Of a stretch of 64,000 bases of DNA, positions 1-9,912 are shown piece by piece. This DNA is from Fidelibacterota bacterium (GTDB lineage Bacteria; Fidelibacterota; UBA8477; JABMPR01). Under the pieces are notes generated by a model. It made no database searches, was not told where the DNA came from, and was given only the letters and a program-made list of their open reading frames with translations. Numbering within the stretch: the first letter of the stretch is position 1; each line of letters opens with the position of its first letter. The stretch is taken from the NCBI GenBank assembly GCA_013202495.1, contig JABMQQ010000151.1, positions 1 to 64,000 of the forward strand, given 5' to 3'. The position numbers were made by a program, and so were the translations under genes.

Positions 1-737
1 AGAGTAATAGCTCCCAGAGATTCCGGCTCATCCAGCTCACCATCACCCAGGAAAGCCCAGACTTTGCGATCACTCCTTGGAATCAGTTCACGATTTTCCA
101 TATACCGCATAAAACGAGCTTGATAAATAGCCTGGAGTGGTCCAAGACCCATAGAGACGGTTGGAAACTGCCAGAAATTGGGCATTAACCAGGGGTGTGG
201 ATATGATGATAGCCCCCCCCCATCGGCTAATTCACGACGAAAATTTACCAGATCCTGTTCGTTCAAACGACCTTCTAAAAAGGCGCGGGCATATATTCCT
301 GGTGAACCATGACCTTGAAAATAGACGAGATCTCCACCAAACTCATCGGTGGCTGATCGGAAAAAATGATTAAAACCTATCTCAAGCAGAGTTGCCGACG
401 ATGCATAGGTAGAAATGTGACCACCAATTCCATCACTGGCTTTATTGGCGCGAACCACCATGGCCATGGCATTCCAGCGTACGATAGATTTAATACGACG
501 TTCAATATCCCGATCGCCTGGAAATTGTGGCTGTTGGGAAACGGGGATGGTATTTAGATATGATGTGTTGGGACTATAGGGCAGTCGCACACCATGCCGA
601 CTTGCATAATCGATAAGTTCATTTACCAGGAAATGGGCTCGATTAACACCCTCTTCTTCAAAGACAGCAGCAAGAGAGTCCAACCACTCGCTGGTTTCCT
701 GGGGATCAGTATCTTTATGAATATTTACACTAGCCAC
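1..737 (-). CDS. aceE: Pyruvate dehydrogenase E1 component, homodimeric AceE type (N-terminal part, cut by window edge)
   Basis: Thiamine-diphosphate-dependent decarboxylase subunit of the pyruvate dehydrogenase complex (pyruvate to acetyl-CoA, cytoplasmic). The visible 245 residues follow the AceE family closely: an opening with [12 protein letters not shown], then [71 protein letters not shown] and the ThDP-binding segment start [12 protein letters not shown]. AceE is normally about 890 residues, so the rest lies left of the window. The start is a GTG at 737. It is preceded by TGAGG at suitable spacing, and the ATG five bases upstream is out of frame and hits a stop at once. A run of nine C at 213-221 encodes three glycines in frame, so it is not a frameshift. 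Identification is firm because the motifs are collinear with the E. coli enzyme as remembered. Confidence 0.93.
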   Translation of the reverse strand, partial: MASVNIHKDTDPQETSEWLDSLAAVFEEEGVNRAHFLVNELIDYASRHGVRLPYSPNTSYLNTIPVSQQPQFPGDRDIERRIKSIVRWNAMAMVVRANKASDGIGGHISTYASSATLLEIGFNHFFRSATDEFGGDLVYFQGHGSPGIYARAFLEGRLNEQDLVNFRRELADGGGLSSYPHPWLMPNFWQFPTVSMGLGPLQAIYQARFMRYMENRELIPRSDRKVWAFLGDGELDEPESLGAIT

Positions 738-1073
738 GGCATACCTCAATCAATATTTGTAATGTTTTGTAATGGAATTTGGGAGGATAATTTGGAGTAA
801 CTCATACTAACGTGACTATAATAGTCATAAAACGTCGTGCTGCAATAGCAATCGCAGGCTCCGCACCGATTTATCTCTATTTTTTGTCTGATATCTGATA
901 TCCCCACGATCACATCAAAGCTTTTTCCGGCAACTGATAATCTAACCTGAAATTGACTATCTCCGCTCTAAACTATTTTGTTGGTTAATCAAACCGCCTC
1001 TCCCTTCGACAAGCTCAGGGGCCGGCTAAATACCCGGACATTGAGTTCATCGAAATGTCCAGTACCCCGGTTA
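738..1073. other. Intergenic region upstream of aceE with dispersed hairpin repeats
   Basis: 336 bases without a gene. It should hold the aceE promoter on the minus strand, but no convincing -35/-10 pair was picked out. A small palindrome, GACTATAATAGTC, lies near 811-823. The half nearest the DUF697 gene carries two members of the TTCGA/CTCA hairpin repeat family described separately. Confidence 0.6.
1002..1060. repeat. Two members of a short dispersed hairpin repeat family
   Basis: Positions 1002-1020 read CCCTTCGACAAGCTCAGGG, with CCCT/AGGG ends that can pair. Positions 1036-1060 have arms GGACATT and AATGTCC around a TCGA/CTCA-type core read on the minus strand. The same core with different but still complementary arms recurs at 43002-43020, 43058-43082 and 43137-43161. 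These sit just downstream of the DUF697 gene stop. Repeats of this appearance are common between genes in many bacterial genomes; their function is unknown. Confidence 0.7.
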
Positions 1074-2114
1074 CTATTTTTTTTGGGATTTACGAGCTCG
1101 GCGAATGCTAAAATATTTCAGCGGGTTCAATCCAATGGCAATACTTCTTTTCACCGACTGGGTGTCTTCCTCATCGGATTGAGATGTGAATTTATCCAAA
1201 GCCTTTTCAATTACCGTCCTGGTGGGGTTGAGAGCATAGCGAGAGAAGTCTATGGCTTTTTGTTTGGCGATGTCGTTGAGCTGTTTCTTGATATGTCGAA
1301 TGGGTTCTTCAACGATGGCTTTGGTGGAATCAAGAATCTGCATGGGATCTGGGGAGAGATCTCGAGTGGATTCGATATATGTCATCCTGCAATAGTTCTC
1401 TGTGATGAGTGAAATGCGTGATAACAAGACCGCATTGGTAAAACCGCTGGCAATGGATACCATGACCTTATCAAAGAAGGGAATACTTTTCAGGGTGTCT
1501 GTTCCCATCTTTGAGATGAGTTCTTCCACTGCAAATTCGACACCTTCCGATCCACCAATAGCTACTGAATAATAAATCTGTTTCATTATCTGCCAAAGAT
1601 CTCTCCCAGTTGCACGACCTGTATAAAGGGTGAATATTTCCTTCACCAGATTTACGTTTGCTGAAAAAATGAGAATGGCGTCAATAAAACCGTACTGTGA
1701 TACAGCACTGCTATAAAATAAGTGAACGACATATTTACGCCTGATATCGTCACAACGTTGAGAGAGCGCAATGCCTGATGCTTCATAGCGTTCAAGGGTT
1801 GTACCAGAAATGGGCAGTAGATATCCACTCTCTTTGAGAATTTTATTACTCATTCTGCGCTGGATGCGCATTTCCATGAGTTCTGATTCTTTCCGCTTTT
1901 TCCGAACAGGACCGGGATCGCTACTGAGTCTGCTAATTCTGTAGAGCGGGATTACTACGAAGTAAACCAAAACAGAAATCAAAATTGCAAGAACGAGATA
2001 TCCCAGATAGGGGTTCGCCGTGTAGGCCAGGACATAAAAATTGAGCATCTCTCGCAAGATGAGATAGGTGAAAAGGGCAATAACAAATAGGATGAGTCGT
2101 TTTAACATTTTCAT
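1074..2114 (-). CDS. DUF697 (YcjF-like) membrane protein
   Basis: 346 residues. Two hydrophobic helices near the N-terminus (about residues 5-25 and 35-58) are followed by a basic linker (VRKKRKESELMEMRIQRR). The central part, about residues 135-245, resembles DUF697 of the YcjF/TIGR01620 group: FSANVNLVKEIFTLYTGR, then YYSVAIGGSEGVEFAVEEL and VSIASGFTNAVLLSRI. The C-terminus is charged and basic. Family members are inner-membrane proteins of unclear role, sometimes linked to stress or to GTPases. No partner gene is adjacent; aceE upstream and the giant secreted protein downstream look unrelated. The start is the first ATG; a second ATG lies two codons further in. Confidence 0.65.
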   Translation of the reverse strand: MKMLKRLILFVIALFTYLILREMLNFYVLAYTANPYLGYLVLAILISVLVYFVVIPLYRISRLSSDPGPVRKKRKESELMEMRIQRRMSNKILKESGYLLPISGTTLERYEASGIALSQRCDDIRRKYVVHLFYSSAVSQYGFIDAILIFSANVNLVKEIFTLYTGRATGRDLWQIMKQIYYSVAIGGSEGVEFAVEELISKMGTDTLKSIPFFDKVMVSIASGFTNAVLLSRISLITENYCRMTYIESTRDLSPDPMQILDSTKAIVEEPIRHIKKQLNDIAKQKAIDFSRYALNPTRTVIEKALDKFTSQSDEEDTQSVKRSIAIGLNPLKYFSIRRARKSQKK

Positions 2115-2160
2115 ATTCTAAAACTAACTCTGATATGGTAAAAATGGTACCTCATAAAAT

Positions 2161-2194
2161 AAAAGAAGCCCACTCAAAAGTGGGCTTCTTTGTT
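2161..2194 (-). terminator. Rho-independent terminator of the giant secreted protein gene
   Basis: Perfect inverted repeat AAGAAGCCCACT / AGTGGGCTTCTT around a short loop. On the minus strand it is followed by a T-rich tail (TTTTATTTTAT). It lies about 40 bases past the stop codon at 2234. Confidence 0.85.
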
Positions 2195-2233
2195 TAACGG
2201 AGGAGTGCGTTAAAAAACGCCTTATAACGTGCT

Positions 2234-5200
2234 TTACTTCAGATACATCATCTTCTGAGTAGCATGGAAAGATCCAGCTTCCATCCGGTAGAAATAAACT
2301 CCAGAAGCCTGGTTTTCTGCATTCCAGAGAATATTGTATCTCCCAGCATCCATTGATCCATTTACCAATGTCTGTACCAAACTTCCTCTAAGATCAAAGA
2401 TATTGATCTTCACATTCTGAGTTTCAGGAAGCTCAAAGGAAATTGTAGTTGATGGGTTAAAGGGGTTCGGATAGTTGCCCTTCAAGGCATATTCATCTGG
2501 AATCAGCATATCATCAACGGCAACTGGTGTTAATAAAGTATCCGCATTTGATGCAATACTTTCCACATCTGGAGTATACAAGGCCGTGAGATGATAGATA
2601 TAGGTCTGATCATCACCCAGCTCATCAACCTCTGTATAGGCGCGGGCATTGGGATCATCGATAGTGGCAACCATAACTTCATCGCGGTATACATTGAAGC
2701 CCATAAGAGATGTCTCTCGAGTTTCACGTATCCCAGTGTCACCTGCTACTGCCAGAGTATTGGTTGTGGCTTCAAAGATATGACCACTTGATGTGTTGTT
2801 GAGGCTGAGCAATGTGGATCCACCCAGGTTATCACTAACAACACCCTGAACCATCACATTTCTGTCAATTCCGAATCCAGCCAAGGATTGCCACGTTGCC
2901 CCATCATCAGTTGACACGACATCACCATAGCCAATTACAGCTGGACCTTCATCCATTCCAATGCAGTACTCACCATCAAGTGTGCCCACAGCTTCGAAGC
3001 CAATCCAGAACCAATCAGAAGAGCTAATTTCAACTGGTACAGTAAGCTCTACCTCGTTCCAGCCATAGGCTAGAGGATTTGAAACCGTCTGTTCATAGAC
3101 CAGGGTTTCTGCGAGTTCACCCGTCCAGACCTTGACAGCTACATCAGCACCATCGTTCAGATAGAAACGTATCATTTCAAGTATGTCGCCATCTGCGTCA
3201 ACCAGGTTTTCAGGTGAGAATCTGGCGGCACCAATGATGTTCCCACCACCGATGACACCTACAGCATCTTCATAGATACCATTATCCCAGTGGAGATTAT
3301 ATATGTCAGTATCCATGGCCCAGCTCAATTGAACTGACTGAGCTTCATCGATTTCTGCTTCGAACGCAGTGGGTGGGTAGTAGGGATTCTGAAGATAAAT
3401 ATGGACAGGATCCGTTGTTTCAGATTCTTCTAATTCATAAACAACTGATACAGCATAACTATGATCACCGAAATCAACATCGCTATCATAATGGGTTGTG
3501 GTTTCAGGATTTTCTACAGTATAGATAAGCTCATTATCCCTATACACGTTGTATGCTTCCATTACTGGAGGTACTGGAGTCACGTCTATTTTTGCAAAGA
3601 CATTTACGTTTCCAACGATTCCAAAACCATTGGTGAGATCATACCAATAGCCACCTGTACGAACGATGTCAGAATATCCCGATCGAGCAGCTGGTTCAGC
3701 ATCATGAGAGAACGCATTCCCACCAAAAATCTCAACGGAATAGCCAATGTATAGCGACGAGGTATCACTAATTATGTATGGCTCTTCCAGCTCAAATTCA
3801 TTCCAGAATTGAAGTACATAGTCAGTCAAAGGAACGGAAAGAACCTCATTGACAGCGTCCTCCCCAGTCCAGATCTTCAGAGTATATGTGCCAAGATCAT
3901 TAACTGGGATGAATCCGATGCTTGTCAATGATTTACCAACATACTGTGTTAATTCTGCAGCATCATATTTGATGGCTACATCATAGGTCCCACCACTAAA
4001 GGCACTATAAGTCCCGCCCATAGTTCCGTTATCATATTGCAGATTTGCCATGACAGGAGGAAATGTTGGTGCAACCCATGACAGGTTGACTTCATTTATG
4101 TCCGTCTGAGCAACAGCAAGATTATCTGGTGTAATGTAAGGACTCACCAATTCGATTGAAGCAAGTGGTGAAGGATTAGAAGTTTCCACATCGCCATAGA
4201 GTGCGGTCATCGCATAATTGTGTACACCATAGTCGAGACCAGCATCAAGATATTCACGTGATGCTGTCGTATCAAATGTGGCCAACTCTTCACCTTCACG
4301 GAACAGTTTATAACCTGTTACCACTGGGTTGATGACTTCACGCTCGATTTTGATACTCATATTGATGTTGGCATCAATATAGTAGCCGTCCATCAATGAG
4401 TACCAACTTCCACCCATTCCCACGGATCCTCCCTTACCATCTGGAACAGCTGGACCTTCATCATGCGTAAAGTAGATGCCACCCCAGGCTGCTAACTCAT
4501 AGCCAAAATAATGGGTAACCGATGCATCAATGATATACTCTGTGGCAGGTGTAAAATCATTCCATTCGTCAAAGCTGATATCTGACAGGACTTCTGAATA
4601 GACTTCTGTGTCACCATTGTCGCATGTATAAACTTTCAACGTATAGGATGTTGCACCAGAATTTGATGGAATAAAACCAATACTGGAAAGTGGCAGTCCA
4701 TCAAAGTCAGCCAAATCCTCAGGGCTATAGATAATTGCATAAGTACTGGTACCACCCATCCAGCTGGTGTATGAACCGGCGTTTGTTCCAGAATCATAAC
4801 GTAATTCAGCATTGGCTGGTGGGAAATGAGGTGTATCCCAGGTTACGACAACATCATGAATATCTGTTTTTGTTGCTGTCACAGCGTAGGGTGGATAATA
4901 GGGATCCTTTAGATCAACAATCGCAATATTTGAGGGCAGTGACTCACCTTCATCAGTAGCTGCAGTCACACCATAATGGTAAAGACCAAATTCCAAGCCC
5001 TCATCCACATAACTACGATCTTCGAGGGATGCTGAAGATCCAATCATCTCACCATCACGATACACATTATATCCAGTGAGTTCGCGGGTCATGTGAGTAT
5101 TCAAACGATTACGGGCTGCACGTTGGGCAACAGTCTCAACCATTCCCTTCATGTTCAGGTTGGCATCAACATAAAAGCCATCATTGAGTGAGTACCAGCT

Positions 5201-7906
5201 GCCACCCATACCGACTGAACCACCTTTGCCATCAGCAATGGCTGGACCAGCATCATAGGTAAAGGCATCGCCACCGAAGAATTCGACTGTAAAACCAAAA
5301 TACAGGGGTACTGAAGCATCAATTGTATGGGGAACTGATAACACAATATCGTTCCATTCACCCACGATAAGACCTGAAAGTGGTTCGTTCACAGCAAGTG
5401 TTGCACCATTCTCACCTGTCCAGACTTTTAAGGAGTGAGTGCCACCTGAGTTCACTGGAATAAAACTGATGGTGGTCAGAAGTGATCCATCAAGTTCTGT
5501 GAGATCAGCAGGATCGTATCTTACAGCAAGATCATAGGTACCACCCATGAATGAGTTATAGGTTCCAGCTTGTGTTCCATCGTCATACTGCAACCATTCT
5601 GTGGTTGGTGGAACGGTTGGTACACCCCAATTCAATGCGACATTGCGGAATTCCTGAACTTCGAAAGCCAGGTCTGCAGGAACTGCCAAAGCATTTTCAT
5701 CGACGGTAGCAAAGACTGGTAGTGATACTCCGGCTTCAACACCGTTAAAAAGAGAAACTACTGTATATTCGTGTGTTCCTGGTAATACATAGTAATCCAT
5801 ATAGACCAGTTCATCTGCTGCAGTAACACCAACCAGCTCTTCTCCACGATAAACATGATACCCAGAGGCCAGGTCAACAGCGTTCCAGTTGACTGTCACA
5901 TTAAAGGCATCAACCGTTGTTGTCACTCCGGAAGGACTTACATAGGCCAGATCAAGTTCAGTGGTATAAATACCCTGACTCGTGGTAGAGATATAAACGG
6001 TGGATCCATCTGGCGAATAGATTACATCAGTATAATCAGCTGCGATATTGCCATCAAAAGCTTGCCAGGTATCACCATTGTCGTATGAGATGACAACTTC
6101 ATTTGCAAAAGTCACCATGACCACAATTCCGGGTAAAACCGGATTGAATTCTACAACCTTACAGTCGGAATCATGAACGAGATACCAGCTCATGCCACCA
6201 TCTGTCGATTTATAGGTACCTGCATCGCTGGAGACCAGCAGCATGTCGCTTGAAAAAGGACTAATGCTCCCGTCATAAATTCCAGCATAGCTTGGGAGAT
6301 CATCGCTTACCTGACTCCAACTGTCTCCACCATCTTCAGTCTTTACCACCAGACCGTCACCAAAAGTGTAAATCACATCATCATTATCATAAGCAACAAC
6401 TACATCAGTCATAGCATGATGGTTATTGTCACTACCATCAATAACTGTCCAGGATTCACCGAAATCATCAGATTTGATTAATTCAGAAGCAACACCCTCA
6501 TACCAGGTGGTAGCGAACATGGTTCCAGGAGTTGTCAGGGAACGTACCAATTCAGTGAATCCACCACCGGCATAATCCAGATTGTGCCATACAAGACTCT
6601 CATTGGCACCATGATCCGTGCTTCTGTACATGAGACCATTATTAATAGCGTTACGCTTTGCAATCATGACCATACCAGGCATTGCTGGATCGGTCATCAA
6701 GGCTTTAACCTCAGCGCCTATGGTGCCTGGATCTGTATAATCAGTCCAAGTAGCTTCAGCAGAGGAATACACATTCAGGCCATTATAGTTACCTGCATAA
6801 ACAGTATATTCACCGTCAGCTTCTTCGGCAATATTCATTTCCGTTGTTGACCCGGAAATCATAGTGTACTGCTCCCAGGTGTAGCCATTGTCAGTTGTTA
6901 TATAGGCTCCGATTTCAGAAATAGCGATAGCTACATCATCTGAAGCAGAGCTTATTGCAAGATCGAATGAGAAGAAAAATTCTGTGTTAATATCCCATGA
7001 TTGAGATCGCCAGGTAACGCCACCATCATTGGACATGAAAACTTCATTAGATTCAGCCATATAAATATTGTCGGGATTGCTACCAAATCTCATCACTCTT
7101 GGAGCATCAGAAACACTATTCACGCGAGGTAGATCAACCAATTGCCAGCTTGCACCTGTATCTGTAGTAGTATAAAAGAATTGATTCCAGGAACTGTAAG
7201 ATCCTAGAAAATACTCACCTGAATTGGTTGGATGAGCGACAATCATGCGACCCCTGTCAACCCCTTCGCCGATAGAATCCGCTGGAATAACTTCCCAGTT
7301 AACTCCTAAATCAGTGGTCTTATGAAGACCATTGTAGGTAGTTAGAAACATGATGTCATCATCAACGGCATCCATTGCCAGATAAAATAAGTTTTCTTCA
7401 GGAATTGGAACATCCGACCAGGTCATACCCATATCATCAGAAATTTTAATATTACCACTCCAACCATCCTGCCAGGTAGCAATTCTGCCTGTCGTTGGAT
7501 TGATCGTATAGTTTTCTATAGGTGCAGAAAGGACCTGGGTAAAACTTTCACCATTATCTGTGGACCGATACAGCCCGTTCTCAGGTAAATTTGGATTCCA
7601 GCTAATATTTGCAGCGAAATAAACTGTGCTATCACTAAACGGATCATTCAGGATATTCCAAATCTGCATATAGCTGAAATTTTCTCCATCAATGACATAA
7701 GTGATATCCCACGATGCACCGGCATCTACCGATTTATAAAATGTATACTTGTTGGATGCATACATAATGTTCGTATCATCAGCATCGTATTCAATTGAAT
7801 AGAACCTACTTGACATGGGGCCAATTGGGGTCCATTCCTGGGCGAAAGCGGCTGATAAGCTGATCAGCACCATCAGACCAAATAGCATTACTTTTTTTAA
7901 GGACAT
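2234..7906 (-). CDS. Giant secreted multidomain protein: BNR/sortilin-like propeller, FnIII and repeated sandwich modules, type IX sorting domain
   Basis: About 1890 residues from the ATG at 7906. That start has GGAG seven bases upstream and gives a clean signal peptide ending AAFA before QEW. An in-frame start at 7972 would run into the upstream gene. The first 680 or so residues carry many Asp-box/BNR-type repeats (STDNGES, TTDTGASW, SNDGGVTW, STDGGMSW), as in sialidase or VPS10-like propellers. Then FnIII-like segments (GYNVYRDGE) alternate with four copies of a roughly 150-residue beta-rich module near 5150-5600, 4340-4810, 3590-4045 and 2850-3300. Copies 1 and 2 share DGKGGSVGMGGSWYSL exactly. 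The last 80 or so residues form a Por-type C-terminal sorting domain (YPNPFNPSTTISFELPE ... ASGVYFYRM). Likely exported by type IX secretion and bound at the cell surface; ligand unknown. It follows the receiver gene by 28 bases and is probably co-transcribed with it. Confidence 0.85.
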   Translation of the reverse strand: MSLKKVMLFGLMVLISLSAAFAQEWTPIGPMSSRFYSIEYDADDTNIMYASNKYTFYKSVDAGASWDITYVIDGENFSYMQIWNILNDPFSDSTVYFAANISWNPNLPENGLYRSTDNGESFTQVLSAPIENYTINPTTGRIATWQDGWSGNIKISDDMGMTWSDVPIPEENLFYLAMDAVDDDIMFLTTYNGLHKTTDLGVNWEVIPADSIGEGVDRGRMIVAHPTNSGEYFLGSYSSWNQFFYTTTDTGASWQLVDLPRVNSVSDAPRVMRFGSNPDNIYMAESNEVFMSNDGGVTWRSQSWDINTEFFFSFDLAISSASDDVAIAISEIGAYITTDNGYTWEQYTMISGSTTEMNIAEEADGEYTVYAGNYNGLNVYSSAEATWTDYTDPGTIGAEVKALMTDPAMPGMVMIAKRNAINNGLMYRSTDHGANESLVWHNLDYAGGGFTELVRSLTTPGTMFATTWYEGVASELIKSDDFGESWTVIDGSDNNHHAMTDVVVAYDNDDVIYTFGDGLVVKTEDGGDSWSQVSDDLPSYAGIYDGSISPFSSDMLLVSSDAGTYKSTDGGMSWYLVHDSDCKVVEFNPVLPGIVVMVTFANEVVISYDNGDTWQAFDGNIAADYTDVIYSPDGSTVYISTTSQGIYTTELDLAYVSPSGVTTTVDAFNVTVNWNAVDLASGYHVYRGEELVGVTAADELVYMDYYVLPGTHEYTVVSLFNGVEAGVSLPVFATVDENALAVPADLAFEVQEFRNVALNWGVPTVPPTTEWLQYDDGTQAGTYNSFMGGTYDLAVRYDPADLTELDGSLLTTISFIPVNSGGTHSLKVWTGENGATLAVNEPLSGLIVGEWNDIVLSVPHTIDASVPLYFGFTVEFFGGDAFTYDAGPAIADGKGGSVGMGGSWYSLNDGFYVDANLNMKGMVETVAQRAARNRLNTHMTRELTGYNVYRDGEMIGSSASLEDRSYVDEGLEFGLYHYGVTAATDEGESLPSNIAIVDLKDPYYPPYAVTATKTDIHDVVVTWDTPHFPPANAELRYDSGTNAGSYTSWMGGTSTYAIIYSPEDLADFDGLPLSSIGFIPSNSGATSYTLKVYTCDNGDTEVYSEVLSDISFDEWNDFTPATEYIIDASVTHYFGYELAAWGGIYFTHDEGPAVPDGKGGSVGMGGSWYSLMDGYYIDANINMSIKIEREVINPVVTGYKLFREGEELATFDTTASREYLDAGLDYGVHNYAMTALYGDVETSNPSPLASIELVSPYITPDNLAVAQTDINEVNLSWVAPTFPPVMANLQYDNGTMGGTYSAFSGGTYDVAIKYDAAELTQYVGKSLTSIGFIPVNDLGTYTLKIWTGEDAVNEVLSVPLTDYVLQFWNEFELEEPYIISDTSSLYIGYSVEIFGGNAFSHDAEPAARSGYSDIVRTGGYWYDLTNGFGIVGNVNVFAKIDVTPVPPVMEAYNVYRDNELIYTVENPETTTHYDSDVDFGDHSYAVSVVYELEESETTDPVHIYLQNPYYPPTAFEAEIDEAQSVQLSWAMDTDIYNLHWDNGIYEDAVGVIGGGNIIGAARFSPENLVDADGDILEMIRFYLNDGADVAVKVWTGELAETLVYEQTVSNPLAYGWNEVELTVPVEISSSDWFWIGFEAVGTLDGEYCIGMDEGPAVIGYGDVVSTDDGATWQSLAGFGIDRNVMVQGVVSDNLGGSTLLSLNNTSSGHIFEATTNTLAVAGDTGIRETRETSLMGFNVYRDEVMVATIDDPNARAYTEVDELGDDQTYIYHLTALYTPDVESIASNADTLLTPVAVDDMLIPDEYALKGNYPNPFNPSTTISFELPETQNVKINIFDLRGSLVQTLVNGSMDAGRYNILWNAENQASGVYFYRMEAGSFHATQKMMYLK

Positions 7907-7934
7907 ACCATTCTCCGTTTTTGTGGTTTTATCA

Positions 7935-8303
7935 TCATTTTCCTTCCGTTTCCGCAAGGACTTCATTTGCATGGTTTATCAGGGCTTCTATTGAAACTGG
8001 TTTGGGGTAAAAGGCATGAACCCCAAGCGTATTTACAACCTTCGCCAAGCGCTCTGTGTAATATCCAGTAAATAGGATCACCCTGGTTTCAGATTGAAGG
8101 TCTCTTATCAATCCTATTAATTGAAGACCATCATAACCCTTCATCATAACATCTGAGAAAACGAGTTCATGTGCTTCACGCTTAAATTTCTCGAGAGCCA
8201 TCACAGGATTAGTGAAGGCATCCACAGAAAAACCGTGGAGTATTAGCGCCTTTTGTAAACTTGAAAGGCTTAGTGCATCATCGTCTATTAGTAATATTCT
8301 CAT
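7935..8303 (-). CDS. Stand-alone response regulator receiver protein
   Basis: 122 residues, a single CheY-like receiver domain with no output domain. The acidic pocket is at D7-D9, the phospho-acceptor is D51 (VFSDVMM), the conserved Thr is in LFTGYY and the conserved Lys is in YPKPVS. The start ATG has AGGTGG upstream. It sits between the NtrC-type regulator (8488-9912) and the giant secreted protein and may act as a phosphate shuttle or sink for the neighbouring kinase. A sigma-54-like motif lies directly upstream at 8325-8339. Confidence 0.85.
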   Translation of the reverse strand: MRILLIDDDALSLSSLQKALILHGFSVDAFTNPVMALEKFKREAHELVFSDVMMKGYDGLQLIGLIRDLQSETRVILFTGYYTERLAKVVNTLGVHAFYPKPVSIEALINHANEVLAETEGK

Positions 8304-8324
8304 TGTAGTTCCACCTTTGTTTAT

Positions 8325-8339
8325 TCAAGCGGCGTGCCA
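8325..8339 (-). promoter_or_regulatory. Sigma-54-like promoter (TGGCAC-N5-TTGA) upstream of the receiver gene
   Basis: The minus strand reads TGGCACGCCGCTTGA: a canonical -24 element and a -12 element with A in place of the usual C. Standard spacing would put the start site near 8313, inside the Shine-Dalgarno sequence of the receiver gene, so either the leader is very short or the match is fortuitous. An inverted repeat TATCAG/CTGATA at 8380-8401 lies at enhancer-like distance. The adjacent NtrC-type regulator gene makes sigma-54 control plausible. Confidence 0.35.
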
Positions 8340-8487
8340 GTGGATATTATGAATAATTGATATGATATAAGATGTGTATTATCAGTACTTAACAGCTGAT
8401 ACTAAATTTACTACAATAGTGTCGTAATGGAGCTATGGTTTGTTTTGAATGCTCCGTTATGGAGCAGGAGAAGGCTTGCGGAAGTGT

Positions 8488-9912
8488 TTAGAGCAGAGGT
8501 GTCAGTTTACGATTGATCCGGTTACGCGTGATGCCGAGATACTCTGCCGCTTTACTCTTATTGCCATCGAAATGCTCGAGAATTAGCTTAATGATATCCT
8601 GTTCAAGCTCATCATAAGGATATTTATCCTGCTTGAATCTTAAGCGCATCTCTGCAGGTTTCTCAAGCTTATCTGAAATACTTTTGGGGGAGATTCGTGA
8701 GAGATGTTCCGAGCGTAACTCAACTGCATCATGCAGCAGGACAGCCCGTTCGATTAAATTCCGTAATTCGCGGACATTCCCCGGCCAGGAATGATTTTCC
8801 AGTATTGCCACTACTGAAGGGTGAACCAGCTGGAATCGTTTCTTCTTCTGCGCTGAAAACTCTTCTAAAAATAATTTTATCAATGGGCCAATATCAGCCT
8901 TTCGGTCCTTGAGTGCAGGTACCTCAATGCTAGCCGTATTCAAACGGTAATACAGGTCTCGTCTGAAGCTGCCTGCATCGATCATCTCTTCCAAACCTCG
9001 ATTGGTGGCACAGATCAATCTGACATCAAGCTTGATCTTCTTACCACCACCAAGACGATACATTTCCTTCATCTGCAGAGCGCGGAGTAGTTTGGGCTGC
9101 ATGTCAATGGGAAGATCACCAATCTCATCAAGAAAGAGAGTACCCCCCTGTGCTAATTCTAGTTTGCCAGACTGCCCCTTGCGCTTGGCTCCTGTGAATG
9201 CACCAGGCTCATAGCCAAAGAGCTCACTTTCGAATAAGCTTGGCGTAATGGCTGAACAATTTAGGGTGATAAATGGCAGTAATTCCTCACCCTCTTTAAA
9301 ATGTACCATCCGGGCAACCACTTCCTTACCTGTTCCAGTTTCACCGCGGATAAGGACATTAACATTCCTATCCTCATGAAGCATCTCGGTCAACTCAGCC
9401 ACATCTCGCATTTCTGAAGAAAAAATCCCGATCAGACCTAAATCAAAAACATTTACTAACTGATGTTCAGAGTGCTTTGTCTCGGAAGCTACATCAATTG
9501 TTTCTTTGGGAAGTGCTGATGTTGCTTTGTCTTTATTGATTGACTTCAATTTTGACTCATGATTTGATACAACCATGGCCAACTGATCCACATTAACTGG
9601 TTTCTGTAAATAGTCTGTTGCTCCCAGCCTCAACGCCTCGATTGCTGATTCGAGTTCACCAAAGCCTGTCATAAGGACAACATCTGATTCAATCCCAGTT
9701 TCATGGGATTTAATTTTCTCTAATAGATCCAAGCCATTCATACCTGGCATTCGAATATCTGTGATAGTAAGTGGGAAGGGCTCTTTCTGGAACATATCCC
9801 AAGCCTCATCAGCGGCCTCTGCCGTGCTAACATCATGCTCGAGATAGGTACTTAAAAATTTTGCCATCGATTGACGGCTCAGTGGATCATCATCAACCAG
9901 TAGAATTCTCAT
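8488..9912 (-). CDS. Sigma-54-dependent response regulator, NtrC family
   Basis: 474 residues from the ATG at 9912, preceded by GAGG with six-base spacing; longer in-frame starts lie inside the kinase gene. The receiver domain (about 1-120) has DDD near the N-terminus, phospho-acceptor in TITDIRMPG, Thr in MTGFG and Lys in LQKPVN. The AAA+ domain (about 170-400) has Walker A GETGTGKE, the sigma-54 contact motif GAFTGA in ELFGYEPGAFTGA, and Walker B in TLFLDEIGDL. A Fis-type helix-turn-helix ends the protein (GNKSKAAEYLGITRNRINRKL). It activates transcription by ATP-driven remodelling of sigma-54 holoenzyme. It overlaps the kinase gene by 20 bases, so the two form a cognate pair. Confidence 0.93.
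   Translation of the reverse strand: MRILLVDDDPLSRQSMAKFLSTYLEHDVSTAEAADEAWDMFQKEPFPLTITDIRMPGMNGLDLLEKIKSHETGIESDVVLMTGFGELESAIEALRLGATDYLQKPVNVDQLAMVVSNHESKLKSINKDKATSALPKETIDVASETKHSEHQLVNVFDLGLIGIFSSEMRDVAELTEMLHEDRNVNVLIRGETGTGKEVVARMVHFKEGEELLPFITLNCSAITPSLFESELFGYEPGAFTGAKRKGQSGKLELAQGGTLFLDEIGDLPIDMQPKLLRALQMKEMYRLGGGKKIKLDVRLICATNRGLEEMIDAGSFRRDLYYRLNTASIEVPALKDRKADIGPLIKLFLEEFSAQKKKRFQLVHPSVVAILENHSWPGNVRELRNLIERAVLLHDAVELRSEHLSRISPKSISDKLEKPAEMRLRFKQDKYPYDELEQDIIKLILEHFDGNKSKAAEYLGITRNRINRKLTPLL

Noticed and set aside
213..221. Run of nine C inside aceE, a possible frameshift site.
   Set aside because: Nine is a multiple of three; the reading frame is the same on both sides and AceE motifs continue without shift.
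7907..7972. N-terminal extension of the giant secreted protein.
   Set aside because: It overlaps the receiver gene and lacks a ribosome binding site; the ATG at 7906 has GGAG and starts a clean signal peptide.
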